Assembly (NCBI GenBank): GCA_018970725.1
Contig: JAGWVU010000046.1
Location: 1-38,402, forward strand
Direction of reading: 5' to 3'
DNA: 38,402 nt
Source of the DNA: Verrucomicrobiota bacterium
GTDB taxonomy: Bacteria; Verrucomicrobiota; Verrucomicrobiia; Verrucomicrobiales; DEV007
Below, one piece after another: positions 25,321 to 32,748 of the stretch (position 1 is the stretch's first letter; every line of letters begins with the position of its first letter). The position numbers and the translations under genes were made by a program. The notes under the pieces were generated by a model. The model had not been told where the DNA came from. It did not search any database and saw nothing but the letters and a program-made list of their open reading frames with translations.

Positions 25321-27900
25321 ATGTCGAAAACACTGATCATCGCAGAAAAGCCCAGTGTGGCCCTCGACTTGACCCGGGCCCTCGGCAAGTTACCCGAGGT
25401 CGGGAAGTTTGAGAAGGTGGAGGTTTCCAAACGGGACAGCTACCACGAGAGCGAGAACTTCATCGTCTCCTCGGCGGTCGGACACCTCGTAGAACTCTGC
25501 ATGCCCAATCAACAGACGGGCGCCAAGTTGAAGTGGAGCTTCGAGCACCTGCCGATCATGCCCGAGAGCTTCGAGCTGCAGCCGATCGAGGACAGCAAGC
25601 CGCGCCTTCAAATGCTGATCAAGCTGATGAAGCGGAAGGACGTGGGCACCATCATCAACGCCTGTGATGCCGGCCGCGAGGGGGAACTCATCTTCCGTTA
25701 TCTTGTCCAGATCGCCGGGGTGAACAAGCCGATGAAGCGGATGTGGATGCAGTCAATGACCAATCAGGCGATCGTCGATTCGTTCCGCCACCCGCGGAGC
25801 GACGAGGAGATGCGTCCGCTGGCCAATGCGGCGATGTGCCGCTCGGAGAGCGATTGGTTGGTTGGAATCAACGGAACCCGGGCCATGACGGCATTCAATT
25901 CCCGTTACGGGGGATTTACGAAGACCCCGGTGGGTCGGGTGAAGACGCCGACCCTTGCCATTCTCGTGGAGCGGGAAAACCAGATCCTGTCGTTCGTCCC
26001 CCGGGATTACTGGGAGGTGCAGGCCGATTTCGCCGTCAAGGCGGGGATCTACCAGGCCCGTTGGTTTGATGAGGCCTTCAAAAAGGAGGAGGACGACCAC
26101 GACCGGGCCGAACGGATCTGGGACCGGACCCTGGCGGAAGCCATCGTGGCGCGCTGCCGGGGAAAACAGGGCGAGGTGGAGGAAAAGAAAAAGCCGCGCA
26201 AGGAGTCCGCCCCCCTCTTGTATGACCTCACCAGCTTGCAACGGGAGGCCAACGGGCGCTTCGGCTTCAGTGCCAAGCGCACCCTCGAACTGGCCCAGCG
26301 CCTCTACGAAAAACACAAGGTCCTGACCTATCCCCGGACCGACTCCCGCTTTCTCCCGGAGGATTATGTCACCGTGGCGGCCGAGACCATGAAAAAGCTC
26401 TCGGGTGGTGCGGCGGCGCTCGGCGACAACGCCAAGCACGCGGCCAAAGCCCTCGCGAACGGTTGGATCCGGCCGAACAAGCGCACGTTCGACAACACCA
26501 AGGTCAGCGATCACTTCGCCATCATTCCGACCGGGGAACTGCCCGGAAAGCTCGAGGACGTGGAGTTCAAACTTTATCAGATGGTACTGCAACGGTTCAT
26601 CGCCGTCTTCTTTCCGGCCGCCGAATTTGAACTGACCACCCGGATTACCCGGATCGCCCGGGACGCGTTCAAGACCGAGGGCAAGATCATGCTCGCTGCC
26701 GGCTGGCGCGAGGTTTACGGGGGTGAAGTCGGGTCGGAAAAGGACAAAATCCTCGTCGCCGTGGCTCCGTCGGAGAATGCCATGGCGGAGAGGGTCGAGA
26801 CCGAGGCCAAGGTCACCAAACCACCCGCCCGCTACACCGAAGCCACCATCCTCTCCGCCATGGAAGGTGCCGGGAAGCTGGTGGACGACGAGGAATTGCG
26901 CGCCGCAATGTCCGAACGGGGGCTCGGCACCCCGGCCACCCGGGCCGCCACGCTGGAAGGCCTCATCGCGGACAAATACGTGATCCGGAGCGAGAAGGAT
27001 CTCATCCCCACCGCGACCGGGCGGAAGCTCATCGAACGGCTCCAGGAGATCGGGGTCGATATCCTCGCTTCCCCCGAGATGACCGGCCAATGGGAGCACA
27101 AACTGAAGCGGATGGAACACGGCGAACTGCGCCGCGACACCTTCATGGCGGAGATCCGGCAGCTGACCGACGAGGTTGTGGCCAAGGCCAAGACCTCCGC
27201 CCGCGATGCCAAGGAGCGGACGTTTGATCCGCTGGATGTCCCCTGCCCGATCTGCGCCACCCGCCCGTTGCGCCAGGAGGAAGGCTCTTACCGGTGCACC
27301 GCCTGCAAGTTCTCCATCTGGAAGACCATCGCCAGCCGGCCCATGCAGGAGGGAGAGATCGTGGAATTGCTCACCCGGAAGTTCCTCGCGCCGATGGATG
27401 GCTTCCGCAGCCGCCGCGGCGATGAGTTCTCCGCCGCGCTGGAAATCGGTGAGGATGGCAAGGTCGGATTCGTCACCGAGAAAAGTCAGGAGCGGGAGCG
27501 CGAGGCCGGGGAGACAGACCGGCAGGACAACGTCGTGGCCCGGTGCCCGATCTGTCAGAGCACCATCCACGACACAGAGACCGCCTACGTGTGCCGGAAC
27601 CATGCCCGGACCAAGTGCAAGGCCCGGCTCCCAAAGGAAATGTGCAAGCGCCTGCTGGGTCCCGGGGAGGCCCGGGCTTTCTTTGAAGAGGGCCGCACGC
27701 CACTCATCACCGATTTCATCTCCAAACGAAACCGGCCCTTCAAGGCCCATCTCGTGCTCAATCGGGAGGGGAACCGGTTGTTCAGCTGGGAATTCCCTCC
27801 CCGTGAAGGCAAGGGCGGGGACGAGACCGGCGGTGGCAAGGCTCCCGCCAAGAAAGCCGCGCGGAAGGCCCCTCGCAAGTCGGGGCCGCCCCGTTCCTGA
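25321..27900 (+). CDS. topB: DNA topoisomerase III, type IA, with zinc ribbons and basic tail
   Basis: An 859-residue type IA topoisomerase that cuts and rejoins single strands to resolve recombination or replication intermediates. The TOPRIM domain has LIIAEKPSVA and the metal site NACDAGREGELIFRYL. The active tyrosine is Y337 in LTYPRTDSRF. ATILSAMEGAGKL and RGLGTPATRAATLEGLI are the usual later motifs. The C-terminus carries a four-cysteine zinc ribbon (CPICATRPL...CTAC), a topoisomerase III C-terminal repeat, a second cysteine cluster (CPICQSTIH...C...C) and a Lys/Ala-rich tail of the kind that binds DNA. These additions make it longer than E. coli TopB, as in other Verrucomicrobia and Bacteroidetes. 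It stands alone, 42 bases after dprA. Confidence 0.95.
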   Translation: MSKTLIIAEKPSVALDLTRALGKLPEVGKFEKVEVSKRDSYHESENFIVSSAVGHLVELCMPNQQTGAKLKWSFEHLPIMPESFELQPIEDSKPRLQMLIKLMKRKDVGTIINACDAGREGELIFRYLVQIAGVNKPMKRMWMQSMTNQAIVDSFRHPRSDEEMRPLANAAMCRSESDWLVGINGTRAMTAFNSRYGGFTKTPVGRVKTPTLAILVERENQILSFVPRDYWEVQADFAVKAGIYQARWFDEAFKKEEDDHDRAERIWDRTLAEAIVARCRGKQGEVEEKKKPRKESAPLLYDLTSLQREANGRFGFSAKRTLELAQRLYEKHKVLTYPRTDSRFLPEDYVTVAAETMKKLSGGAAALGDNAKHAAKALANGWIRPNKRTFDNTKVSDHFAIIPTGELPGKLEDVEFKLYQMVLQRFIAVFFPAAEFELTTRITRIARDAFKTEGKIMLAAGWREVYGGEVGSEKDKILVAVAPSENAMAERVETEAKVTKPPARYTEATILSAMEGAGKLVDDEELRAAMSERGLGTPATRAATLEGLIADKYVIRSEKDLIPTATGRKLIERLQEIGVDILASPEMTGQWEHKLKRMEHGELRRDTFMAEIRQLTDEVVAKAKTSARDAKERTFDPLDVPCPICATRPLRQEEGSYRCTACKFSIWKTIASRPMQEGEIVELLTRKFLAPMDGFRSRRGDEFSAALEIGEDGKVGFVTEKSQEREREAGETDRQDNVVARCPICQSTIHDTETAYVCRNHARTKCKARLPKEMCKRLLGPGEARAFFEEGRTPLITDFISKRNRPFKAHLVLNREGNRLFSWEFPPREGKGGDETGGGKAPAKKAARKAPRKSGPPRS

Positions 27901-27901
27901 G

Positions 27902-27925
27902 CTTCCGGCCCGGGAAGGCCGGGAG
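27902..27925 (+). terminator. GC-rich hairpin right after topB
   Basis: CTTCCGGCC (27902-27910) and GGCCGGGAG (27917-27925) form a nine-pair stem with one G-T wobble and a six-base loop, beginning two bases after the topB stop. An A-run, not a T-run, follows, so it is not a standard intrinsic terminator; it may still end or stabilise the topB message. Confidence 0.35.
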
Positions 27926-27927
27926 AA

Positions 27928-27943
27928 AATCAAGATATTGGGC
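27928..27943. promoter_or_regulatory. NrdR-box-like site, distal
   Basis: The core CAAGATATTG (27931-27940) matches the remembered NrdR-box core CWATATATWG at nine of ten positions. Its reverse complement differs from the proximal site at one base. Confidence 0.5.
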
Positions 27944-27960
27944 TCACTTTCACATTGACG

Positions 27961-27976
27961 CCACAATATGTTGATG
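27961..27976. promoter_or_regulatory. NrdR-box-like site, proximal
   Basis: The core CAATATGTTG (27964-27973) matches CWATATATWG at nine of ten positions and ends 20 bases before the nrdR start codon. It lies 33 bases from the distal site, about three helical turns, close to the known spacing of paired NrdR boxes. Confidence 0.55.
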
Positions 27977-27992
27977 GAAATCTCAGCCGTTC

Positions 27993-28493
27993 ATGCGTTG
28001 CTTGAAGTGCCAGAGTGTCGAGGACAAGGTGATTGATTCCCGGATGTCCAAGGACGGGGACCTGATCCGCCGGAGGCGGGAGTGTCTTCAGTGCGGTCAC
28101 CGGTTCACGACCTACGAGCAGCTCGAGCAGACCGAATTGCGCGTCATCAAGCGCGACGGCACCCGGGAGTCCTTCAGCCGGGCCAAACTTCTTTCCGGGC
28201 TGGTCAAAGCCTGCGAGAAACGTCCGGTCTCCATCGACGCCCTGGAGTCGGCGACCGACTCGGTGGTGCAGGAACTCACCTCCACCGGGATGAAGGAGAT
28301 TCCCACGCGCCTGATCGGGCCCATCGTGATGCGGGAGCTGCAAAGCATCGATCCCGTGGCCTACGTGCGCTACGCCAGCGTCTACCGGCAGTTTGAAGCC
28401 GTCGGAGAGTTCATCGATGAGATCCAATCCTTGGAGCGCCTGCCAAAGGCCAGCAAGGATCAGCCCGAGCTTTTCGCTCCGGTCGGCAGCTGA
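27993..28493 (+). CDS. nrdR: Transcriptional repressor NrdR
   Basis: A 166-residue repressor of ribonucleotide reductase genes that senses ATP and dATP. An N-terminal zinc ribbon has CLKC and CLQC pairs with the basic RRRRE between (residues 3-45). An ATP-cone covers about 46-140, beginning RVIKRDGTRESFSRAKL and ending VAYVRYASVYRQF. The C-terminal tail is short. The length agrees with the family. Two NrdR-box-like sites lie upstream, so it probably represses itself. No nrdA, nrdB or nrdJ gene is in the window. A hairpin separates it from topB. Confidence 0.97.
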   Translation: MRCLKCQSVEDKVIDSRMSKDGDLIRRRRECLQCGHRFTTYEQLEQTELRVIKRDGTRESFSRAKLLSGLVKACEKRPVSIDALESATDSVVQELTSTGMKEIPTRLIGPIVMRELQSIDPVAYVRYASVYRQFEAVGEFIDEIQSLERLPKASKDQPELFAPVGS

Positions 28494-28517
28494 ATTTTCT
28501 GTTTTTTCTTTCCTTCG

Positions 28518-28556
28518 CCACACCCACCCCAACACCCTAACACACACACCAACATT
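28518..28556 (+). other. 39-base tract without a single G, CA-rich
   Basis: From 28518 to 28556 the plus strand has no G and consists mostly of CA and CCC units, in an otherwise GC-rich window. It lies between the nrdR stop and the next start. C-rich, G-poor, unstructured RNA is the usual form of a Rho-loading site, so it may end the nrdR transcript; this is inference. Confidence 0.4.
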
Positions 28557-28590
28557 GATCTCTCTTGCCGAACAGTTGCCCGTCCTCAGG

Positions 28591-29115
28591 ATGCCCCGGG
28601 GAGAAGTTGTCCGCTACGAAGAGTCCTGGTTCCTCAACATCATCGAGGAAGCCGCCCGGCGCGCCGGCATCAAGGACGTCTGGTTTGCCGAGCACATCGC
28701 CCGCGGCATTGTCATCTATCTCCGGGAACGTTTCCCCCAGTCGTCGATCGGCATCGAAGAACTCTTCGAGAAGATCTCCCAGACGCTCCACGTGGTCGGC
28801 TTCCCGCAGATCGCCCGCGAATTGGAGCCGTCCGCCCCTCCGGCGGTGACCAGTTTGGAGTCGCTGGCCTCGCAGGCGGGCAACGCTTTCGAGTTGAGCT
28901 TCTTCCAGTTGCTCGGCGCGGCCCTGCGTGACGCCCGGGCCCGCGGCTCCGTCCAGATCCATTGCGCTGGGCTCAGTCCCGCCGTGACCCGCCTCTGCCA
29001 GGCCAAGCGCTGGGGCCGCCGCTGCGAGGTGCTCCGGGATGAGATCCTTGCCTTCGTGGCCAGCGAGCTCGCCGGGTCCGAGTCCCGCGGAAGGTTCTCC
29101 GCCATCGTCTCCTGA
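28591..29115 (+). CDS. Unrecognised 174-residue protein with ATP-cone-like N-terminus
   Basis: I do not recognise a named family. The chosen ATG 28591 has only a weak AGG directly before it; an in-frame TTG at 28555 is an alternative, and the frame stays open through the G-free tract upstream. Residues about 8-78 run ESWFLNIIEEAARRAG, AEHIARGIVIYLRE, GIEELFEKISQTL, VVGFPQIAREL. This order of helices and hydrophobic positions resembles an ATP-cone, but the usual basic N-terminal nucleotide-binding strand is poor. Residues about 85-174 are an alpha/beta part with VQIHCAGLSPAVTRLCQAKRWG. It has no signal peptide or membrane segment. It stands between nrdR and a HIT gene, 16 bases before the latter, all in one direction. 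Confidence 0.7.
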   Translation: MPRGEVVRYEESWFLNIIEEAARRAGIKDVWFAEHIARGIVIYLRERFPQSSIGIEELFEKISQTLHVVGFPQIARELEPSAPPAVTSLESLASQAGNAFELSFFQLLGAALRDARARGSVQIHCAGLSPAVTRLCQAKRWGRRCEVLRDEILAFVASELAGSESRGRFSAIVS

Positions 29116-29131
29116 CCGCCGACCGCCCCCC

Positions 29132-29476
29132 ATGACGATCTTCCAAAAGATCATCGATCGCGAAATCCCCGCGGATATCCTCCATGAGGACGAGCGCTGC
29201 ATCGTGTTCCGGGATATCAGCCCGCAGGCGCCCGTTCACCTGCTCATCGTTCCCAAGAAGCTGATTCCCCGGGTGGGTGAGGCGTTGCCGGAGGACGAAG
29301 CGGTCCTCGGTCACCTCCTCCTCACCGCGGCTGCGGTCTCGACCCGGTTGGGCCTCAATTCGAGCACCGAAGGCTTCCGCCTCGTCATCAACAATGGCCG
29401 GGCCGGCGGGGAGGCTGTTCCCCATCTCCACATCCATCTTCTGGCCGGGCGTCAACTCGGCTGGCCCCCGGGTTGA
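29132..29476 (+). CDS. HIT-family nucleotide hydrolase or transferase
   Basis: A 114-residue HINT-type protein that hydrolyses nucleoside phosphoramidates or related adenylates; the physiological substrate is usually unknown. The opening TIFQKIIDREIPADILHED and AFRD-like IVFRDISPQAPVHLLIVPKK are the family start. The catalytic triad motif is H98-L-H100-I-H102-L-L, preceded by NNGRAGGEAVP. The length is normal. ATG 29132 is chosen over an upstream GTG or ATG that would add residues without family support. It follows the ATP-cone-like gene closely and precedes the tRNA. Confidence 0.93.
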   Translation: MTIFQKIIDREIPADILHEDERCIVFRDISPQAPVHLLIVPKKLIPRVGEALPEDEAVLGHLLLTAAAVSTRLGLNSSTEGFRLVINNGRAGGEAVPHLHIHLLAGRQLGWPPG

Positions 29477-29572
29477 AGATCAATTCCACCCAATTTCCCC
29501 TTGCATCCAGCCGTCATCGGCGCAAGTTCCCCTCCCGTCTTTGGAACGGGGCTTCTGTTCCGCAGCATTTGA

Positions 29573-29644
29573 TCCGGCATAGCTCAGCGGTAGAGCGGGT
29601 GGCTGTTAACCACTAGGTCGTAGGTTCGAATCCTACTGCCGGAG
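29573..29644 (+). tRNA. tRNA-Asn (anticodon GUU)
   Basis: A 72-nt cloverleaf. The acceptor stem TCCGGCA pairs with TGCCGGA. The D arm is GCTC-AGCGGTA-GAGC, the anticodon arm GGTGG-CTGTTAA-CCACT with anticodon GTT at 29605-29607, the variable loop AGGTC, and the T arm GTAGG-TTCGAAT-CCTAC. The discriminator base is G, as expected for Asn. CCA is not encoded, so it must be added afterwards. Confidence 0.97.
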
Positions 29645-29651
29645 TTTTTTT
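29645..29651 (+). terminator. T-run directly after tRNA-Asn
   Basis: Seven T residues follow the discriminator base at once. Together with the GC-rich stems of the tRNA they could end transcription; no separate hairpin is seen. Confidence 0.4.
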
Positions 29652-29673
29652 GAGCAGTCTCTCTCCCCGGCCT

Positions 29674-29700
29674 TTGCATTTCCCCGCGAGCAGCTAGAGT
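29674..29700 (+). promoter_or_regulatory. Candidate promoter of the beta-propeller gene, apparently leaderless
   Basis: TTGCAT (29674-29679), 15 bases, TAGAGT (29695-29700). The spacer is short. The -10 box ends seven bases before ATG 29708, so the message would start at or next to the start codon. Confidence 0.3.
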
Positions 29701-29707
29701 GGGCCGG

Positions 29708-30985
29708 ATGAAGTTTCCAAGCCCCGGCCCCCGCCTGTTGGTTCTCCTTCCGCTCTGTCTCCCCGTCCACCCACTCATGGCGGCCAACTGGCCCCAGTGG
29801 CGCGGTCCCGAGGGCACCAGCCTTGCGCTTCCCGGCACCTACCCGACCCGTTTCTCCCCCAGCGAGAATGTCCTTTGGAAAATGAAGCTCCCCGGGGTCG
29901 GCAGCAGCACCCCGGCGGTCTGGGAGGATCGGATTTTCGTGACGTGTGGAATCGAGGGAGAGGACGGAGCCCTGGCTTTGGATTGGGCAGGAAAGGAGAT
30001 CTGGCGGGTTAAACTCGGTCCCGAGCGCGCCGGCAAGCACAAGAACGGCAGCGGCTCCAATCCCTCGCCAATCACCGACGGGAAGAGCGTCATTGTCTAT
30101 TACAAGAGCGGCACTGTCGCTTCGCTGGCGCTCGACGGAAAGGTCAACTGGCAGACCAACCTGCAAAAGCGTTTCGGTGAGGATACCCTCTGGTGGGACC
30201 TTGGCACCTCACCCGTTTTCGCGGGGGGATTGATTGTCATCGCGGTGATGCAGGAGGGCGCTTCCTACGTCGTGGCGCTCGATCCGACGAACGGCGAGGT
30301 CGCGTGGAAGGTCGACCGAACCTTTCCCGTGCAAAAGGAGAGTGGCCAATCCTACACCACCCCCTGTGTCACCCGGATCGATGGCCGGGAGACGTTGGTC
30401 ATTTGGGGGGCGGACAAGCTGACCGGCCATGATCCAGCGGACGGACGGCTCCTTTGGACCTGCGGGGGATTCAATCCGGAGGACAAGCCGATGTGGCGTG
30501 TCATCGCCTCTCCCGCGATGGTCGATGGCGTGGCCGTGGTGCCTTACGGCCGCACCAAATTCACCGCCGGGGTGAAACTTGGCGGCAGCGGGGACATCAC
30601 CTCCAGCGCCCGGTTGTGGGAGCGCAACGACCTCGGCTCGGATTGTCCCACCCCCGTCGGGCGGGATGGCCGGGTCTATCTCTTGTCCGACCGTGGCCAA
30701 ATCCATTGCCTCGACGCCAGAACCGGGCGGGACCTTTGGAGCGGGGCCATTCCCCGGTCCTCCGCGAACTACTACGCCTCCCCCATTCTGGCGGGGGATC
30801 TCCTCTACTGCTCCCGTGAGGATGGATCGGTGGCGGTCGTCAGGGTCAGCGACACCGGAATGGAAGTCCTTTCCCAAAACGAAATGGGCGAGCGCATCGT
30901 GGCCGCTCCCGTGCCGATCCGGGACCGTTTGTTGATCCGCGGGGTCGATCACCTCTTTTGTCTGGGCACGAAGCAAGGGAGCTGA
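29708..30985 (+). CDS. Exported PQQ-type beta-propeller protein
   Basis: A 425-residue exported protein with a signal peptide ending near HPLMAA. The mature part begins NWPQWRGPEGTS, the usual opening of Verrucomicrobial and planctomycete PQQ-like propellers. Blades follow with recurrent LDxxxGxxxWxxxL patterns: ALDWAGKEIWRVKL, ALDGKVNWQTNL, ALDPTNGEVAWKV, GHDPADGRLLWTCGG, CLDARTGRDLWSG. These match the PQQ/BamB repeat. No dehydrogenase active-site residues are recognised, so it is more likely a binding or scaffold protein than a quinoprotein enzyme. ATG 29708 is used; GTG 29699 is an in-frame alternative. Confidence 0.85.
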   Translation: MKFPSPGPRLLVLLPLCLPVHPLMAANWPQWRGPEGTSLALPGTYPTRFSPSENVLWKMKLPGVGSSTPAVWEDRIFVTCGIEGEDGALALDWAGKEIWRVKLGPERAGKHKNGSGSNPSPITDGKSVIVYYKSGTVASLALDGKVNWQTNLQKRFGEDTLWWDLGTSPVFAGGLIVIAVMQEGASYVVALDPTNGEVAWKVDRTFPVQKESGQSYTTPCVTRIDGRETLVIWGADKLTGHDPADGRLLWTCGGFNPEDKPMWRVIASPAMVDGVAVVPYGRTKFTAGVKLGGSGDITSSARLWERNDLGSDCPTPVGRDGRVYLLSDRGQIHCLDARTGRDLWSGAIPRSSANYYASPILAGDLLYCSREDGSVAVVRVSDTGMEVLSQNEMGERIVAAPVPIRDRLLIRGVDHLFCLGTKQGS

Positions 30986-31036
30986 ATCCCGCCTTTACAA
31001 ATCGCCCGGTGTGGGTTCTCATCGCCCATCCACCCG

Positions 31037-31399
31037 ATGGACGCCGAGCTCCAAGAACTTCTCCCCTCGCTGAGCGTCACCATCGCCTTTGCGATATCCC
31101 TGATGGTGGTGGCCCGTCAGGAGGAGGGCTATCAATGGTGGAAAGCCCTGATGGTGGTGGTTTTTGGCGCCTTCACCGGGGTTGGCTCGGAACTGGCCAT
31201 TCAAGCGGCGGGCACTCCCCTGCTTCAAACTGTGCTGGCGGTGTTCAGCCTGCTCGCCGTGGTCGCCGCCATTGCGCTTCCGGCCCGCTTCTGGTTGCTC
31301 ATGAGCTGGCGTGATTCCCTTCTTGTGGGGCTCGGTTATGTCTTCGCCCAGGCCGTCGTTTCCGTTGGCCTCGTCTATCTTCAGGACCATTCTTTTTAG
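31037..31399 (+). CDS. Small four-helix membrane protein, unrecognised
   Basis: A 120-residue protein with four hydrophobic segments: VTIAFAISLMVVA, ALMVVVFGAFTGVGSELAI, TVLAVFSLLAVVAAIALPA and SLLVGLGYVFAQAVVSVGLVYL. The loops are short, with EEGYQWW after the first helix. I do not recognise a family. ATG 31037 is the first start in the frame. It precedes the membrane-anchored ATPase by 107 bases in the same direction; a functional link is possible but the sequence does not show one. Confidence 0.7.
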   Translation: MDAELQELLPSLSVTIAFAISLMVVARQEEGYQWWKALMVVVFGAFTGVGSELAIQAAGTPLLQTVLAVFSLLAVVAAIALPARFWLLMSWRDSLLVGLGYVFAQAVVSVGLVYLQDHSF

Positions 31400-31442
31400 C
31401 ATTGCAACAGGTTCCCACGCAACCACGGTCGGGAAATTCCGC

Positions 31443-31472
31443 TTGATTCCGGGGGAGATCGGCTCCTAGGGT
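31443..31472 (+). promoter_or_regulatory. Weak candidate promoter before the membrane-anchored ATPase
   Basis: TTGATT (31443-31448), 18 bases, TAGGGT (31467-31472), 34 bases before ATG 31507. The -10 box is poor, but has the same TAGG form as the one before the pectate lyase gene. Confidence 0.25.
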
Positions 31473-31506
31473 GACCATCCTGCCATCCCTCCAAAATCCT
31501 GACCCA

Positions 31507-32748
31507 ATGACCAACGAGTGTTTTGTAGTCGCCTTCGTCAGTGGGAAGGGAGGGACCGGCAAAACAACGTTGACGGCAAACTTCGCCGTCGAACTGGCGA
31601 GCGCCTCGCGGGCCCGCCGGGGGGATATTCTGGAGTCCAAGAACCGTGTGCTGGTGATCGACAACGACTACGCCACGGGCGGGGCCTCCTACCTTCTGGC
31701 AGGCGGCGAACGGCTTCGCTCCGGAGCGGAGAGTTCGATGATCCAGCCCACAAGCTGTTTTTACGACTGCTATTCCAATCACATCCCGCCCTCTCAGGTG
31801 ACCCCGTTGCGTCTCCTTTTTGAGGACAAAACCGTCGGCGAGTTCCAAGTCGATGTTCTCCTCAACAGCCTCGCCTGGTGGAAGGCTCCCCTTCCCGGTT
31901 CGATGAGCGAGGAGGAGCAGATCGAGATTGTCCTGGAACCCCATGCGGAGGGATTCATCGATCGCAACCTGCTGCCCTACTACGAATCGTTGATGGAGCG
32001 TTTCCGCGCGGAATACGACTACATCATCATCGATTCCCGTGGCGGGGCGGATACCCGAGCCTCCGTGGCCGCCGTGGTCGCCGATTCCATTGTGATCGTG
32101 ACCGAGCCCGGTGACGTGGCCGGGAAGCAGGACATGAGCTTCGTCCAGTCCCTCCGCACGCTCTCCCAACAGATCGGACGAAGCGTCGGCGGCGTCAGCC
32201 TCATTTACAACCGGGTCCTCGACAGTGAACGTGACCAACGTCGGGAGAGGCGGCCCGGCGATCTCACGGTGATCGGGCGCTTGCCGATCAGCGAAACCGT
32301 GGTTCAATGCTACCGCAACACCGAGCTGGTCTTCGAACGCAAACCCCTCGATCCGTTTTGCATCGAAGCGGTCCGCGCCTTCGCGGCCCGTTTCCCCGGG
32401 GAGATCGGCCTTTGCCAGTTGCGCAGCAAACGGGCCAAGACCCTTCTGGCCATCCGCCAAACGGCCCACCAAGCCGGCCAAATTCTGACCCGGCTCGTGG
32501 TTTTCGTCACCCTCTCGCTCGGCATGTGGCTCTTCATGCTCCAAGGGAGGCCGACCATTCCCTGGCTCGGCGGGATCGTGCCCTTGGTTCTCTTCAGCGG
32601 TGGCGTGCTGGTGGCCACTGCGGTCACCGAGACCATTACCGCCGAGCGCCAGAGCGCCCGGGTGATCTGGATCCTGTTGGGAGTCACGGCCCTGCTTCTG
32701 GGCTCCTTTCTCGCGCTGAACCTGAGTGTGCTCATCGGAAAATTGTGA
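31507..32748 (+). CDS. MinD/ParA-type ATPase with a C-terminal membrane anchor
   Basis: A 413-residue protein. The deviant Walker A is SGKGGTGKTTL with signature lysine K14 and K19. VLVIDNDYATGG (D52, D54) is the A' motif and YIIIDSRGGAD (D176) the switch/Walker B region. Between Walker A and A' a charged segment SASRARRGDILESKN lengthens the usual loop, and residues about 60-150 do not match plain ParA. After the ATPase domain come three hydrophobic helices at about 326-347, 352-375 and 388-410. Relatives place proteins at cell poles or surfaces, or partition DNA, by ATP-dependent dimer cycling. Here the membrane is reached through the protein's own helices and not an amphipathic tail. No ParB or parS is nearby. 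The GTG of the Smr gene overlaps its stop. Confidence 0.85.
   Translation: MTNECFVVAFVSGKGGTGKTTLTANFAVELASASRARRGDILESKNRVLVIDNDYATGGASYLLAGGERLRSGAESSMIQPTSCFYDCYSNHIPPSQVTPLRLLFEDKTVGEFQVDVLLNSLAWWKAPLPGSMSEEEQIEIVLEPHAEGFIDRNLLPYYESLMERFRAEYDYIIIDSRGGADTRASVAAVVADSIVIVTEPGDVAGKQDMSFVQSLRTLSQQIGRSVGGVSLIYNRVLDSERDQRRERRPGDLTVIGRLPISETVVQCYRNTELVFERKPLDPFCIEAVRAFAARFPGEIGLCQLRSKRAKTLLAIRQTAHQAGQILTRLVVFVTLSLGMWLFMLQGRPTIPWLGGIVPLVLFSGGVLVATAVTETITAERQSARVIWILLGVTALLLGSFLALNLSVLIGKL

Noticed and set aside
25753-27966. Long open frame on the minus strand opposite topB
   Set aside because: It is a shadow of topB, with Gly/Pro/Arg-rich text and no motif, and it would cover the nrdR control region.
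31471-31506. Upstream extension of the ATPase gene
   Set aside because: It would start in the candidate promoter -10 box region and adds 12 residues (first MTILPSL) without family support; ATG 31507 begins just before the P-loop strand.
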